A stretch of 64,000 bases of DNA, taken from the NCBI RefSeq assembly GCF_000346465.2, contig NC_034010.1, forward strand, positions 3,368,941-3,432,940, read 5' to 3'. The DNA comes from Prunus persica. Taxonomy: Eukaryota; Streptophyta; Magnoliopsida; Rosales; Rosaceae. The notes beneath the pieces are model-generated. The model was not told where the DNA came from. It searched no databases and saw only the letters and a list, made by a program, of their open reading frames with translations. The position numbers were made by a program, and so were the translations under genes. Shown here piece after piece: positions 1-12,700 of the stretch (position 1 is the stretch's first letter; every line of letters begins with the position of its first letter).

Positions 1-3000
1 AGAATTGGACATTTCACGGAGAACCTTGGGAAAGCAACTACTAATGCTAGTAGAAATGTTGAAGAAGATGATGGCCCATAGTAGGTACAGTTTTGTGTCT
101 GAAGAAATTGATATGGATGATAATGATTTTGGTGATTTTGGTTCGGATCCGTATGAGTTTGCCAATGTGATTGGGGATGGAGATCAACCCAGTGTACCCT
201 GGTTGTAGAAAGTACACGAAGTTATCGGCATTAGTGAAGTTGTATAATTTGAAGGCAAAACATGGGATGAGTGATGTCTGTTTTACAGAATTATTGATAC
301 TTCAAGGCGATTTGCTTCCAGAAGGAAATACAATACCAACCTCCATGTATGAGGCTAAAAAGACTTTGTGTGCATTGGGGCTGAGTTATGAGAAAATGCA
401 CGCATGCCCCAATGATTGCATCTTGTATAGGAAGGAGTATGAGGATTCAACTAATTGTCCTACTTGTGGTATCTCAAGGTGGAAGGAAGGCAAAGATGCA
501 ATCTTGAAAGAGGGTGTGCCAGCGAAGGTGGTGTGGTATTTTCCCCCAATTCCAAGGTTTAAAAGGATGTTTCAATCACATGAGACAGCTAAGAGTTTGA
601 CTTGGTGGCATGCTGCTAGAAAATCAATTGACGGTCAGATGTCTCATCCGGCGGATTCCCCATCTTGGAAACTTCTTGATGATAAATGGCCTGAGTTTGG
701 TAATGAGCCGAGAAACTTGAGATTGGCTCTTTCATCTGATGGATTCAATCCCCACAGTTCTCTAAGTAGCAGATATAGTTGTTGGCCGGTTATCTTAGTT
801 ACATATAATCTCCCTCCATGGCTGTGCATGAAACGAAAGTTCATGATGTTAACCTTATTGATTTCCGGTCCTAAACAACCCGGAAATGATATAGACGTCT
901 ACTTGGAGCCTTTGATTGATGATTTAAAATCCTTGTGGGTTGGGATTAGAGGAGTGTATGATGCACATAATGGAGAATACTTTACACTCAGAGCTGCATT
1001 AATGTGGACAATTAATGATTTCCCCGCCTATGGAAACTTATCTGGTTGTGTTGTTAAAGGATATAAAGCTTGTCCAATATGCGGCGATGATACACCTAGT
1101 CACAGGTTGAAAAATGGCCACAAAATTTGTTACATTGGGCATAGAAAATGGTTACCAATCAATCATCCATATAGGAGGCAACGTGCAGCTTTTAATGGGA
1201 AACCTGAATATGGCATACCTCCAGAGCCATTAACCGGAGAAGAAGTGCTGCATATGGTTGAAAATGGTGACAGAGTTTGTTGGAAGAAGAAATCAATATT
1301 CTTTGATCTCGAGTATTGGAAATACCTTCCTGTGAGGCATGCCCTAGATGTTATGCACATTGAGAAGAATGTTTGCGATAGTATCATTGGTACATTGCTG
1401 GAGATCCCTGGAAAAAATAAAGATGGGATTGCTGCTCGATTAGATTTATTGAACATGGGGGTCAAAACTGATTTGCAACCCGAGTATGGAGAAAGACGTA
1501 CTCGTTTGCCTCCTGGGCCTTGGAATTTGTCAAGAGCAGAGAAGAGAGAGGTTTGCAATTCTTTCTATGGTATGAAGGCCCCTGAAGGTTATTCTTCAAA
1601 TATTAAAAATCTTGTATCTGTACAAGATTCAAGACTTCTTGGCCTTAAATCACATGATTGTCATACCTTAATGCAACAATTGCTCCCTGTGGCAATTCGT
1701 TCTGTTTTGGAGAAGCCTGCAAGGTATGCAATAACTCGTTTGTGCTTCTTCTTCAATGCTATATGTGCAAAGACTGTTGATGTTTCCAAGCTAGATAAGT
1801 TGGAAGAAGATGTAGTAGTTACTCTGTGTTTGCTTGAGAAGTACTTTCCCCCTTCATTCTTTGATATCATGGTTCATCTAGTAGTACATCTTGTCAGAGA
1901 AGTTCGTCTATGTGGGCCAGTATATTTTAGGTGGATGTATCCGTTTGAAAGATATATGAAAGTGCTGAAGGGGTATGTTCAGAATCGTACTCGTCCCGAA
2001 GGTTGCATTGCTGAGCGGTATATAGCTGAAGAAGCGGTAGAGTTTTGTACTCAGCATTTATCTGATGTTAGTACAGTTGGAGTGCCTTCAAGCCAAAAGA
2101 TGGGAGTTTCAAAGCCATTATCAGGTTGCACAGTGAGCGTAGTTGATCAGGACCTGTTGAATCAAGCACATCTATATGTCTTGGAGAATACGGAGGAAGT
2201 CCTACCTTATATCGAGTACGTATGAGTTTTATTCTTTAAGTTTCCATTTAAAATTATTTCTTATGTTTATCTTATATATTTGGGACCGTAATGCTTGAAT
2301 TTTTCGTGTCATGTAGGCAACATATGATCCACATCAAGACTGCTTATCCAAAATTTAGAAAGAGAACAAAGTGGCTGCAGGATAAGCACAATAGCACTTT
2401 CATTCAATGGCTACGCTTCAAGGTATATGTTGTTGAATAACGTATTTCTCTTTTAATTTTCTTCTTATTTATATGTTAGGATGAATTAAGATATGATTAA
2501 TTTGCAGGTTCAAAGTGAAGTTGAGGAAGACAATCATGGCGTATCAGAAAATTTAAGGTGGCTAGCAGCTGGTCCAAACATGTCAGTGCCATTATATAGG
2601 AGCTATCTTATTAAAGGTATTAAATTCAATATCAAGGCACAAGATGATGTGCGGACAACTCAAAATAGTGGAGTTTATTTACTTGCACATACCATGCAAG
2701 TTGCTAGTGCCAAGGATAAAAACCCAATTCTCTCAAATATGGGTTTCTATGGTGTCATTCAAGAAATTTGGGACCTTGACTACCAAAAGTTTACAATCCC
2801 AGTCTTTAGGTGTGATTGGATAGATAGTTCTGGTCTTGTAGTCGACGAACTTGGATTTACCCTTGTAGATTTGAGTAAAATTGGACATAGGAATGACCAA
2901 TTTGTTTTGGCTTCTCAAGTCAAACAAATATTTTTTGTTGACGACCCGATGCATCGTGGTTGGTCGGTAGTGTTATCAATGCCTAGTAGAGAATATAATG

Positions 3001-3152
3001 ATGTTATTGGTGATGAAGTATTAGGTGATGTGATAATTGAGTGTGAGCCATTTACTAGAGGGATGCCAAATGTTGACACATTTGATGAACTGGTAGGTGA
3101 GTTAGGCGGTCAAAATATTCGAGATGGGTGTGAAGATATATGGATTGAATGA
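1..3152 (+). CDS. TNP2-type CACTA transposase, 5'-partial, with frame breaks near the window start
   Basis: Exons are <1-2215, 2317-2422 and 2508-3152, with introns GTACGT..TAG and GTATAT..CAG whose phases close. The protein has the order seen in plant TNP2 transposases: a Transposase_21 core (residues such as DDLKSLW and ACPICGDD), a DUF4218-like part near 1860-2090 (HLVREVRLCGPV) and a C-terminal DUF4216-like exon. It would cut and rejoin the element ends. Compared with the copy at 46085-49435 it has three extra single bases in short homopolymers, at about 31-33, 74-77 and 186-189. Each shifts frame and together they restore it, so roughly residues 10-63 of the visible part are scrambled. 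The rest is open and differs by few substitutions. The breaks may be real or consensus errors. Confidence 0.88.
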
Positions 3153-4505
3153 TGCTTATGTAATTGGCAGTGTATGACATTAATTTTGTAATATATTGTA
3201 ATGTGATTTCTTCACTTTCTACGTTCAAATAAAACACGACGTTATTGTGAATCAGCATATTTACCGACGTCTTAAAGCAACGTAACAATGAAGAACCACG
3301 ACGCTATTGTGAAGCAATTATTCAGGATATCACGTCGGTGAAGGATAAAGAACCGCCATGTAATTCAAAATAACACGACTCCAATCCCATAATACCGACG
3401 TCTAAAAAACGAGATATATAATCTGAACGTTAAAAAATACGACGTCATCATACATTTTCCACGTCGCAAGTTCTTTTATAAACGAAGAGGAACGAAATTA
3501 ATTCCGACGGAAATTCATTATAACCGCCGTCTAATAACAATTAAACGACGTTATTTGTAATACGGCTCCCATCATAATCTACGCCGTCTATATGTTCTGT
3601 AATACGGCTCTCATTTATTTGGAACCGACGTTGTTTAGACGTTCAACGTCGTCTATATTATTAAGTGCGTCGTGAGTAATGAATACATATAAATACAACG
3701 TCGACTATATAAATGTATACGTCGTAAATAATGACACTGACAACTATTTCCACGTCATCTTTTTTAGAAAAATCGAAGTGGAAAATTTATTTCACGACGG
3801 TTTTTTGTAAATAAGAGACGTTGTAGAACTTTAGCAGACTAAACACGTCTGTTTTTATTGTTTTCCGACGTTGTTGTATTTAACAACGTCTAATATTTAT
3901 GGTCGTTGTTTGTTTCTGAAAATAGGACGTATAAATTTTTTAATACGACTCTCATATATTTGTAACTGACGTTGTTTAGTTTTTCAACGTCTACTATAGA
4001 AACACATACGTCGTAAATAATGACACTGACAACTATTTCCACGTCATCTTTTATCGAAAAATCGAAGTGGAAAATTAATTGTACGACGGTTGTGTTTATA
4101 TGTGCGACGTAGTAGGTATCAATAACGTCGTCTTCTAATGTATTTAAAGACGTCATATTTTTTATTGTCGTGAAAATTATAATTAACGTCGGCGTATTTT
4201 TATTGTCGTCGTTGTATGTCTATCTTGCGGCTTTGTTCTCTTAATATGTGTCATATTTTCCCTTTTTAACGACGGTGTTTTTAGAGAATTGGTCGTCTAT
4301 TATCATCCTCGATTGCTTTTTTTAGATCTTTTTGCAGTACAAAGACGTCGTTTTGTATTTTTTGATGACGTTGTATTGTTTAACAACGACGGTTATTTAG
4401 CGTCGTGGTTTTTGAGGGAAAAGATGACGGTGGATTCCACGACCATTGAAAAACCAAATACACGACGGTGATTTACCGTCGTCTTTTTGCTTTTTTGTAG
4501 TAGTG
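3153..4505 (+). repeat. Right subterminal repeat array of CACTA copy 1
   Basis: AT-rich DNA with dozens of copies, in both orientations, of a short CG-containing motif (CGACGT, ACGACG, ACCGTCGT and variants), spaced irregularly by about 15-40 bases. It ends with a closely facing pair, ACGACGGT..ACCGTCGT, next to the terminal inverted repeat. In CACTA elements such arrays bind the element's own TNPA-like protein; that role is inferred here. It is roughly 200 bp shorter than the matching array at 49436-50984. Confidence 0.85.
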
Positions 4506-4838
4506 TTTAGGAGCTTTGTATAAAATTTAAACTTCAATTATGCTCTCTAGTTTAGGGAGTCATAAATGCTATAACTCTTTTTTTATTGGTCCATCTTTAT
4601 TATAAAATAAAATAAAAAATAGTTAGCATTGAATAAAGGTTCGAAATACTCAATAAATAAAGCAGCATTAAATTATATGGAGCCACTATGAGTCCTTTCT
4701 CTCTCCTCAGATTTAGGAGCTCCTAGAGCTCTCCCTATTTTATGAGGTGGATAGGAAGCATAGTTGGAGTTGCATTTTTACAATTCCTCTCTAAAATTTG
4801 TCTAAAGAGGTGGTTTAGGGAGCCCATTGTAGATGCTC
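4506..4838 (-). mobile_element. Tourist-like (PIF/Harbinger) MITE, split by CACTA copy 1
   Basis: It matches the MITE at 28573-28937 in reverse orientation. It ends in AGATGCTC followed by TAA, the typical 3-bp Tourist target site, and carries the same internal blocks (GGAGCTCCTAGAG, GTTTAGGGAGCCCA). Its other terminal part, about 60 bp in the second copy, is missing at 4506, exactly where the CACTA end lies. The simplest reading is CACTA insertion into the MITE. No coding sequence is present. Confidence 0.75.
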
Positions 4839-4841
4839 TAA

Positions 4842-5428
4842 GGACTTAGAATTAGGGTAATGATTAAACAGGTCAAGGTAATGATTAAACAGGTCCTTCA
4901 ATAAGTACGTTTAGTGTGGTTCTTTTCCTTTGACAATTCACCATTTTTTTGTTGTCAAAGTTTGGAAGGGGGAGGTGCCATTGGGTTTAAGGTTCGAACT
5001 TAAGGTTACTGATCTACAAACAAGTGCTCTTACCATTGAGTTGTGGACCCGTTGGCTTGACAATTCACCATTTGAGTACTAATTATTAATCCAGAAAAAG
5101 TCTTATGTGCTGAGGGCTTGAGGTTGATTCTTTGGAATTAATGAAAAATATTTCCTTCAACTGATAAAATGCAAATTTACTATCACACAGTAGCCATATA
5201 ACAGCAAGAACAAGCAATATTACAATACATGTAGAAATATTACAATGCAAAAGTTGATAGTAAAGTTCCAACTTCCAAGAACAGTCTCTTCTTTCATTGT
5301 CATCTTTCTTCTCTCTCTCTCTCTCTCTCTTTCTCGCTCCATGTAGGAATTTATTCTAACCAATGCATAACTTCTATGCTTTCATCCCCTAACAATATGG
5401 GCTTAGGTGAAAGAACACTAGGCTAGCT
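4842..5428. other. Intergenic: tRNA-like SINE head and CT microsatellite
   Basis: No gene is visible. On the minus strand, 4975-5055 resembles a degenerate tRNA: an A-box-like CTCAATGGTAAGAGC and a B-box-like AGTTCGAACC separated as in a tRNA. This is the usual head of a tRNA-derived SINE; a working tRNA is unlikely because the acceptor stem does not pair cleanly. A (CT)10 microsatellite lies at 5311-5330. The segment before 5429 is the 3' flank of the proline-rich gene. Confidence 0.45.
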
Positions 5429-6552
5429 TTAGGGAACCAGAGGAGGGAGTGGCTTCCCAAGGAAAGGATGTGGAGGAAATGTTGGAATGGGTGGAGGAAT
5501 TGGCTTCTTGAAAATAGGATGGGGAAATGGTTTCTTGTATACTGGAATTGGTGGAGGAAGTGGCTTCTTGAAAATAGGATGGGGAAATGGTTTCTTGTAT
5601 ACGGGAATTGGTGGAGGAAGTGGCTTCTTATAGATTGGAACAGGAGGTAGAGACGGCTTCTTGAATTTCGGAAGGGGATGAAAAAATGGCTTCTTCACAA
5701 ATGGTTTTCCTTCCACAACTGATACCGGCGGATGACCCGGCTTCTTGAAGGGTGGAATCTTGAAGACTGGAACAGGTGGAGGGAGTGGCTTCTTGAAGAT
5801 TGGAACTGGTGGTGGAAGTGGCTTCTTGAAGAAGGGCTTTGGTGGAAATGGCTTCTTTACAATGGGAATCTTAGGTAGAGGGTGTTTCTTAAAGACAAAC
5901 TTCCCTTCTTCATTCAGCTCTGCAGCCTCTGTTTGCAGCTCTTCAATTTGGACATGTGCACAAAGAGATGCAGAAGAATGTTACGTATCAGAAAAACAAT
6001 TAACAAAAAAAATAACAAACCTAGAGATTTCAGTAAGTAATTCAAAATAACGAGCAATGAAGGGGTCTGTTTTGTAACTTCTGTTATTGTATTGTGCTAC
6101 ATTGCGAGAGCTGTCATGTAGCGTAAGTAGCTTCCTTCTAAAAGAAAATTTGTAGTGTAATCAAGTAGCCTAAAAGAACTATTTGATCACATTAAGACTA
6201 ATATGTAATTACATACACACACATATAAATATATATATATATATATACACACAGATTTTCTCCTATGCGGACCTCTGGACGTTATTACCGTGTGGAGGCT
6301 ATGTATTTTCTACTACCTCTCTTTGTTCTCCTCCATGTTTACAATGGTATCCGCAAGGTAATAATGTGCAGGGGTCTCATGAAAGAACTCTATATATATA
6401 TATATATATTATATCTCACCTGAATAAGCTCTGTCTAGTGCTTGTTCTCCAGCTTCCTCAATAGTCTCTGCATTGCTGTAGCAGAAGCTTACAGCAAACA
6501 AGCACAACCAGAGACCCAGAAGGGCCCTTTGGAAAGTAAGACGGGTCTGCAT
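5429..6552 (-). CDS. Secreted proline-rich cell-wall protein
   Basis: There are two coding exons on the minus strand: 6552-6420 and 5940-5429. The intron begins GTGAGA and ends AG at 5942-5941. Exon lengths sum to 645 bases, giving 214 residues. Exon 1 encodes an apparent signal peptide (MQTRLTFQRALLGLWLCLFA, cleavage near residue 28), then a short acidic stretch. Exon 2 is dominated by repeats of the type KKPLPPPIPVYKKPFPHP, with lysine pairs, tyrosines and prolines. This composition is typical of repetitive extracellular proline-rich proteins that are hydroxylated and cross-linked in the wall. The exact subfamily is not recognised. The translation start is the ATG at 6552-6550. A possible splice acceptor (GTTGCAG) just upstream, near 6560, hints at a 5'UTR intron. 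The 3' splice choice is inferred from reading frame. Confidence 0.82.
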
Positions 6553-6555
6553 TGA

Positions 6556-7880
6556 AAAACCCTGCAACACTAAAATGGTATAGAAGTAGTAAATCCAACT
6601 TTTACAAGTTGGTTAAGCTGGCTTTGGTGCTTTTTATCAGTTCCAGCGACCTTGTTATTTATAATAAGTTAGATGAACTGTTTAGGAGGCCCTTAATTAT
6701 TAATTGTGGGATTGATGTCAACTTCATTAAGATTGAAAAGGATCTTAGTACAAAGAGGCAACATGCCCACCGGCTTTGCAGTTCAAATGGTATTTATTTT
6801 CATTCACCGACTTTCCACTTCCCTAACTTCTACCAGCATTTTGCTTTCCTGCTTGTTCAAGTTTGTCAAATGGCATTAATGTTGAGTAAGACTAATTGAG
6901 CCTTCTGAATATCAAAGGATATGCTACTAACTATGAAGTCACATTTTGGCATTTGGGTACTAATCCCAAGCTTAATTTGTCATGTCACGTTGGGGGAATA
7001 ATATTTAGTGATCCTTTAGATTGTAATGACATGTCTACTATAACTTGTAATCAAAACAATAAGAATGAATCTGAAGGAGTGAGAGTCGGAATCAGTCATT
7101 TCCACGATGATTTTCTTCCAATATTTTATTCACCTAATTGATATATGACAGTGACATACTAGTATCTTGTTGGAAATACAGTTTTTTTTTTCTCTTAAGA
7201 AATAAAAGAAATTAAAAATATGCTTAAATATACAAACAAAATTTTATAACTTATTCTGATGTCCATAGCATATATACTCAGTAAAAAAAAAATTACTACC
7301 ATTACTTGTTTCCTTATATTGCAGGACTTCAGATAAAGCCAATGATCTGTAACTCTTTCAACTCTTAAGCAATATTAATAATGTATGTTGATTTTCTTGA
7401 GCTACCAAATATAATCTAGACGTCTAAGCGTCCAGGTTCTCTCAAATTGCTCATTAAAATTTTTATCAAATAGTGTGTGGGAAAATATGACAAGGAGGTG
7501 TGAATGGAAGCATTCTTATTTTGATACTATACCCTAGGTCCCTAATAAATTAATCATGTTGTCCACCAATTATAACATGTGAACTAGTAACACAATGTTT
7601 TGACCAAAAAAAAAAAAAAGAACTAGCAACGCAAGGAGGTGTGATGTAAGGGACACATTGAGAAAATTTTCTTATATATAAGGTACTAGCTACGAGGTTA
7701 TATTTTTAAGAAATTCTTCGGTATGACGATTATCACTTGAGCTACAAGTCCTTGCATGTTACCAATCTATTTATATTATAACACCTATACCTATTAATTA
7801 ATACCATACCCTTTTTTTTTAACAATTAATACTATACATGACTTATGAATTATGACATACACTCATATTATAATATATAT
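6556..7880. repeat. Upstream region of the proline-rich gene, duplicated at 14583-15775
   Basis: From the AAAACCCTGCAAC just upstream of the proline-rich gene start, the sequence matches 14583 onward in the same orientation. There are small indels and one larger difference near 7530-7750. Short ORFs (for example 6552-6899) are present in both copies but carry no recognisable domain and do not look conserved as protein. No other gene is seen. The segment probably holds the promoter and a possible 5'UTR intron of the minus-strand gene. Confidence 0.75.
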
Positions 7881-8589
7881 ATATATTTTTTATTTTATTT
7901 TTAAGAAATTCTGGAATTGCATTCATAATTCAGCCAAAAAAGCCACTAGTCACAACGGGTCATTACAATAACGAACTAACATCAAAATTAAGACAATTTG
8001 GGGCTCCACCACTAACGATCATGCATGATCAAACAAACTCTGGCATAAGCATCCCAATTAAGAGTGCACACTCAGAATAACCAAAAATAGATCAAGCTTG
8101 AAAAAACCAAGTCATAACAGTATAAATAAAGACAGGAAATTAGCTACACATCATATCTAGGGTTCCCCCTCAAGGTCAGCCGCTGCAACCATCATTCCTC
8201 CTTTGCCAACGATAAGTGTAGTCATCGCCTCTCCTTCTCGACTTACCACTCGCCACGAGCGACTGGTTTTGTCTCTCCCTTATCCACTCGGGCTCATCAC
8301 AGTTGCTAATGGACTGGTCTCTTGAGATTTTATTGGGTTTGGTCTGGTATCGATTGTGAGCATGGTCGGAGTTAGGGCTCTCTGCCTCGTGTCTCCCTCG
8401 CGCCGCCCACATGCTGGTTTCACTGTCTGTGACTCTGGGTCCCTGCCGATGTTTTTCTAAGCGTGCTAGTGTTGTGGTAATTCTTTGAATTTTTGCTCTC
8501 CTGTCTTTGTCTTTCTCCTTCGCATGCTGAGGTTTTTTTGTTCGGCTTGGCTCGGTGGTTAGAGTGGAAATTCTGGTCTCTAATATGGT
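7881..8589. other. Intergenic, no recognised gene; probably 5' part of the adjacent LINE
   Basis: A short minus-strand ORF at 8176-8412 has no recognisable domain. The plus strand becomes GC-richer and runs straight into LINE ORF2 at about 8600, so the stretch may be the LINE ORF1/leader region in decayed form. I see no certain feature. Confidence 0.3.
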
Positions 8590-9440
8590 TGTATTAAGCT
8601 AGAACGTGTGGGGGCGGTAACCGTCATACGTTCCGTGTTCTTAGAAACCTCTTACAGTACAAAACACCATATATTGTTTTCCTTACTGAGACTCGTATGA
8701 CTGTTGTCCAGATGGGGGGATTGGTCCAAAAACTTGGTGTGGTTGGAGTCCTCTATGTTCCCCGTGAAGGGTTCTTTGGTGGTCTCTGTATTCTTTGGAA
8801 GCCTAGTTTATAGGTTGTGTTGCTCTCATCCTTTTCGGGACATATTGAGGCTCGGGTTACCTTTCCTAATTCCTTTGTTACACGAATTACCAGGTTCTAT
8901 GGTCATCCTGACCCTACTCGACGGATTCATTTTTGGAAGTTTCTTTGTCGTTTGAGTCAGGTGGATATTGGTCCATGGATGTGTTGCGGTGACTTCAATG
9001 AGATTATGTCTAAGGACGGAAAAAAAATAGCCTTTGCCTCCCCTCCGTCGGTCAAATCGAATATTTTCAACTGGTAATTGACGCCTGTAATCTGTTATCA
9101 TTTAATTTTGTGGGTTGTCCTTTTACCTGGACGAACAACCTCAAAGATAACGTCAATGTTCAAGCGCGATTAGATAGAGGCTTTAGTAATTTAACCTTGT
9201 TTCAGCAGTAAGACAATTTCACCATCTACCATCTTTCAGCATATTCTTCTGACCATTACCCAATTTTTCTCCTCCCCAACGTATGGCCTGGTGTTGATGT
9301 TTGGAGTTGTCGGAATCCACGTCGTTCCAGTTTGAGGAACAATGGACAACTGAAAAAGTCAAAAACTCAGTCATATGAATTCCAAAATTCAGTCTCTGCG
9401 TACCTCTCTGGCTTCCTTTCAAACTATTGCCCCCTCTTAA

Positions 9441-9796
9441 TGTTAGAATTCTCAGTTTGTATGTGTATTTTCAGATTAGGAAGAGGTGCTCATTCTAGAG
9501 CATTTTGCTAGAGAGAGTGAAGAGAAAAATAGGAATGCACTGTTCTATTGAATTCAGCAAATTCTGCAGCACACATAGTGTGACTGACAGAGAGAGAAGT
9601 GTGATTCTCTCTAACAGAATTACAGCTGTCACCCTATTAGGTGATTACACATGTCATACCAAATCTAAGCTAGAGAATCCACCTAGACTATGATCTAATG
9701 GTTCTCATTACATCATTTAAATAGACTTAGCAGGAAAACAAAAAATAGAAGATGACTTCAACTCTAGGAAATCTGCAGAAGGATTATATTTCAACA
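9441..9796 (-). repeat. 3' LTR of the copia element
   Basis: This is the 3' LTR relative to the minus-strand genes. The pol reading frame ends 13 bp inside it, at 9784. It is 356 bp long and matches 14013-14368 except for two bases (near 9529 and 9771). Confidence 0.95.
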
Positions 9797-12700
9797 CTCC
9801 CTTCTAATCCTTTGGCTGATTTCACTCCAAGCAAGCTTCTCAGCCTTACAAACTGATCCTTAGGCAGAGCCTTAGTCAAAATGTCTGCTATCTGATCTTC
9901 TGTCTTGCAGTACACCAGTTCAATTTCTTTTGCTTGAATGGCTTCCCTTATAAAATGAAATTTCCTGCTGATGTGTCTTGTCTTTTGGTGATGAACTGGA
10001 TTCCTTGCCATTGCAATTGCAGAGGTGTTGTCACATAGAATTGGAGTCCCTTCTACTTGTTCTTCACCAAAATCTTCAAGCATAAATCTGAGCCACTTAG
10101 CTTGTGAAGTTGCTTCTGCAGCACTCACATACTCAGCTTCGGCTGTAGATAGAGCAACTGTGTTTTGCTTGATGGAAGCCCAAGATAACATGCCTGAGCC
10201 TAGTGTGAAGGCATATCCTGAGGTGCTCCTCATATCATCCTCACTCCCAGCCCAGTCACTGTCACAGTACCCAATTAGAGTAGCTGTTTTCCCCTTTTCA
10301 AATTCAATTCCAAAATCCAATGTGCCTTGTATGTATCTCAGCACCCTTTTAGCAGTTCCCATGTGTTCCTTTGAGGGATTGTGCATAAACCTAGCAAGCA
10401 AGCTAGATGCAAACATGACATATGGTCTTGTGGCAGTCAGATAAAGCAGACTTCCTACAATCTGTCTGAATTCACTTTCATCTGCTGCTTCACTCCCATC
10501 TTCTCTACACAATTTCTCATTCACCACTAATGGAATTGCCACTGACTTGCAGTCTCTCATTCCAAACTTCTCAAGAATTTTCATGGCATATTTCTTTTGA
10601 TGAATGAAAATATGCTTATTAGTTTGTTCCACTCCCATGCCAAGAAAATGGTGCAACAGACCCAAGTCTGTCATCTCATAGTGTTGCATTATATCTTGTT
10701 TAAATTCTTCAAGCATTTTAGGGCAGCTTCCAGTATATATAATGTCATCTACATAAAGTGAGACAATGATAATACCTGAGGTGTCACTTGTTTTGATATA
10801 GAGAGTAGCTTCACTTAAGCTCTTCTTAAAACCTGCAGTGTTGAAATAGGCATCTATTTCATCATACCAGGCCCTTGGGGCTTGTTTCAGTCCATATAGA
10901 GCCTTGTTCAACCTATACACCTTGGTTTCCTTGCTCTCTTGAACATATCCTTGAGGTTGTTCAACATAAACTTCCTCCTTTAGAATGCCATTGAGAAAGG
11001 CAGACTTCACATCCAGTTGAAATAGGTTCCATTCCTTTTGTGCTGCAAGGGCTATCACAGTTCTGATGGTGTCAAGTCTTGCCACAGGGGCAAATGTCTC
11101 ATTATAGTCAATTCCAGGCTTCTGTGAATAGCCTTTAGCCACAAGCCTAGCTTTATTTTTCTGCACAGTACCATCTAGGTTCAGTTTGACCTTGTAGACC
11201 CACTTAACACCAATTACTGGTTTGTTAGATGGTCTGTCAACTAATTTCCAAGTATTGTTCTTCTCAATCGTCTCCAATTCAGCTCCATTGCACATCTCCA
11301 TGATTCATCCAAATCTGCTTCTTCAAAGCTGTCAGGTTCTACAATGCACATGTTGCATTGTGCCATTATGTCATTAATACTCCTCCACTTGTGAGGTGTG
11401 TGATCAAACCTTTGAGTCTCATCAAGCATTTCTTCCCCTTGAGGTGCAATTTCTTCTTCCATCTGCATTTGAGTATCCAAAAACTGAGATTGTTCATCTA
11501 ATAGCCTCTGTTCAGTTTCTGCAGTACCTTGATTTCCATCTGGCATAGGCATTCTCACATCTGCATTGCTAGGATTCTCCCACTTCCATGAGGCTTCTTC
11601 ATCAAAATAGACATCCCTAGACAAGATAATCTTTCTAGTCTTAGGATCATAGAGTCTATAGCCTTTTTCACACAATCCATAGCCCACAAAAATGCATTTG
11701 TGACTGTTTTCTTCCAACTTGTGTCTCAAAACAGAAGGAATAAGTACATGACATAGGCATCCAAACACTTTCAAGTGTGCAATACCTGGCTTTCTTCCTG
11801 TGTAGGCCTCAAATGGTGTCATTTTCTTAAGAGACTTAGAAGGACACCTGTTGAGAAGGTAGACTGCTGTATGGACAGCTTCTGCCCAAAACTCATATGG
11901 AAGACTCTTTTCATGTAGCATAGACTTTGCCATCTCAATCACAGTCCTGTTCTTCCTCTCAACAACTCCATTTTGCTGAGGGGAATATGCTACTGTCAGT
12001 TGTCTTTGTATTCCAGCCTCACTGCAGTATGCAAGGAATTCATTTGACATGAATTCTCCACCTCTGTCACTTCTAAGTGATTTCACTTTGTGTCCACTCT
12101 GCAATTCTGCCATTGCTTTGAACTTCTTGAAACATTCAAAAGCATTAGATTTATTTCTAAGAAAATAAACCCAAGCCATTCTTGTATAATCATCAATGAA
12201 TAACAGGAAATATCTGTTTTCTGACATTGATGCAATCTGCATTGGACCACAGATGTCAGTGTGAACTAATTCAAATGGAAACTGAGCTCTCCAAGTAGAT
12301 TCTGCAGGAAATGAGTCTCTATGCTACTTTCCCAGCTTGCAGCCTTCACAAACTGCAAAATCCTTCTCCAGACTAGGCAGTCCATGAACCATGTCTTGAT
12401 TTGCCAACATCTTGATGCTTTGATCATTAAGATGGCCCAGCCTTTTATGCCAAGTCTGCAAACTGTGAGTCACACTTGCTCTCAGCACCAACTGAGTAGC
12501 AGGTACCATTGTGAGAGAGAAACACATATTGCTAGTCATTGGAACCTTAGCTATAGGATTTTGCAGTGACCAATCATCAAAAATTGTCACCATTCCCTCT
12601 CCAAATACTAAACAATACCCATGTTCCATCATCTGACCAACACTGAGCAAGTTCTCTTCTAAACCAGGCACCAACATCACTTCTTGAATGTGTTTTCTGC

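Larger units (their letters stand above)
1..4505 (+). mobile_element. CACTA (En/Spm) element copy 1, left part outside the window
   Basis: This is the downstream part of a CACTA DNA transposon. The right terminus reads GCTTTTTTGTAGTAGTG and ends at 4505; it is the inverse of the CACTACTACAAAAA terminus of the complete copy at 38304-50984. Position 1 aligns with about 46287 of that copy. The two are nearly identical through the coding region and diverge only by a segment present in one and absent from the other in the right-end repeat array. The element carries the transposase exons and about 1.35 kb of subterminal repeats. It appears inserted in a Tourist-like MITE (see 4506-4838). The left half, including the second gene seen in the complete copy, would lie upstream of the window. 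Confidence 0.93.

Noticed and set aside
1163..1558. Minus-strand ORFs within the transposase (also 47446-47841)
   Set aside because: Shadows of the conserved transposase frame, present identically in both copies.
6552..7141. Short plus-strand ORFs upstream of the proline-rich gene as a conserved gene
   Set aside because: Shared by the two duplicated copies only because the DNA is duplicated; no domain, and indels shift the frames.
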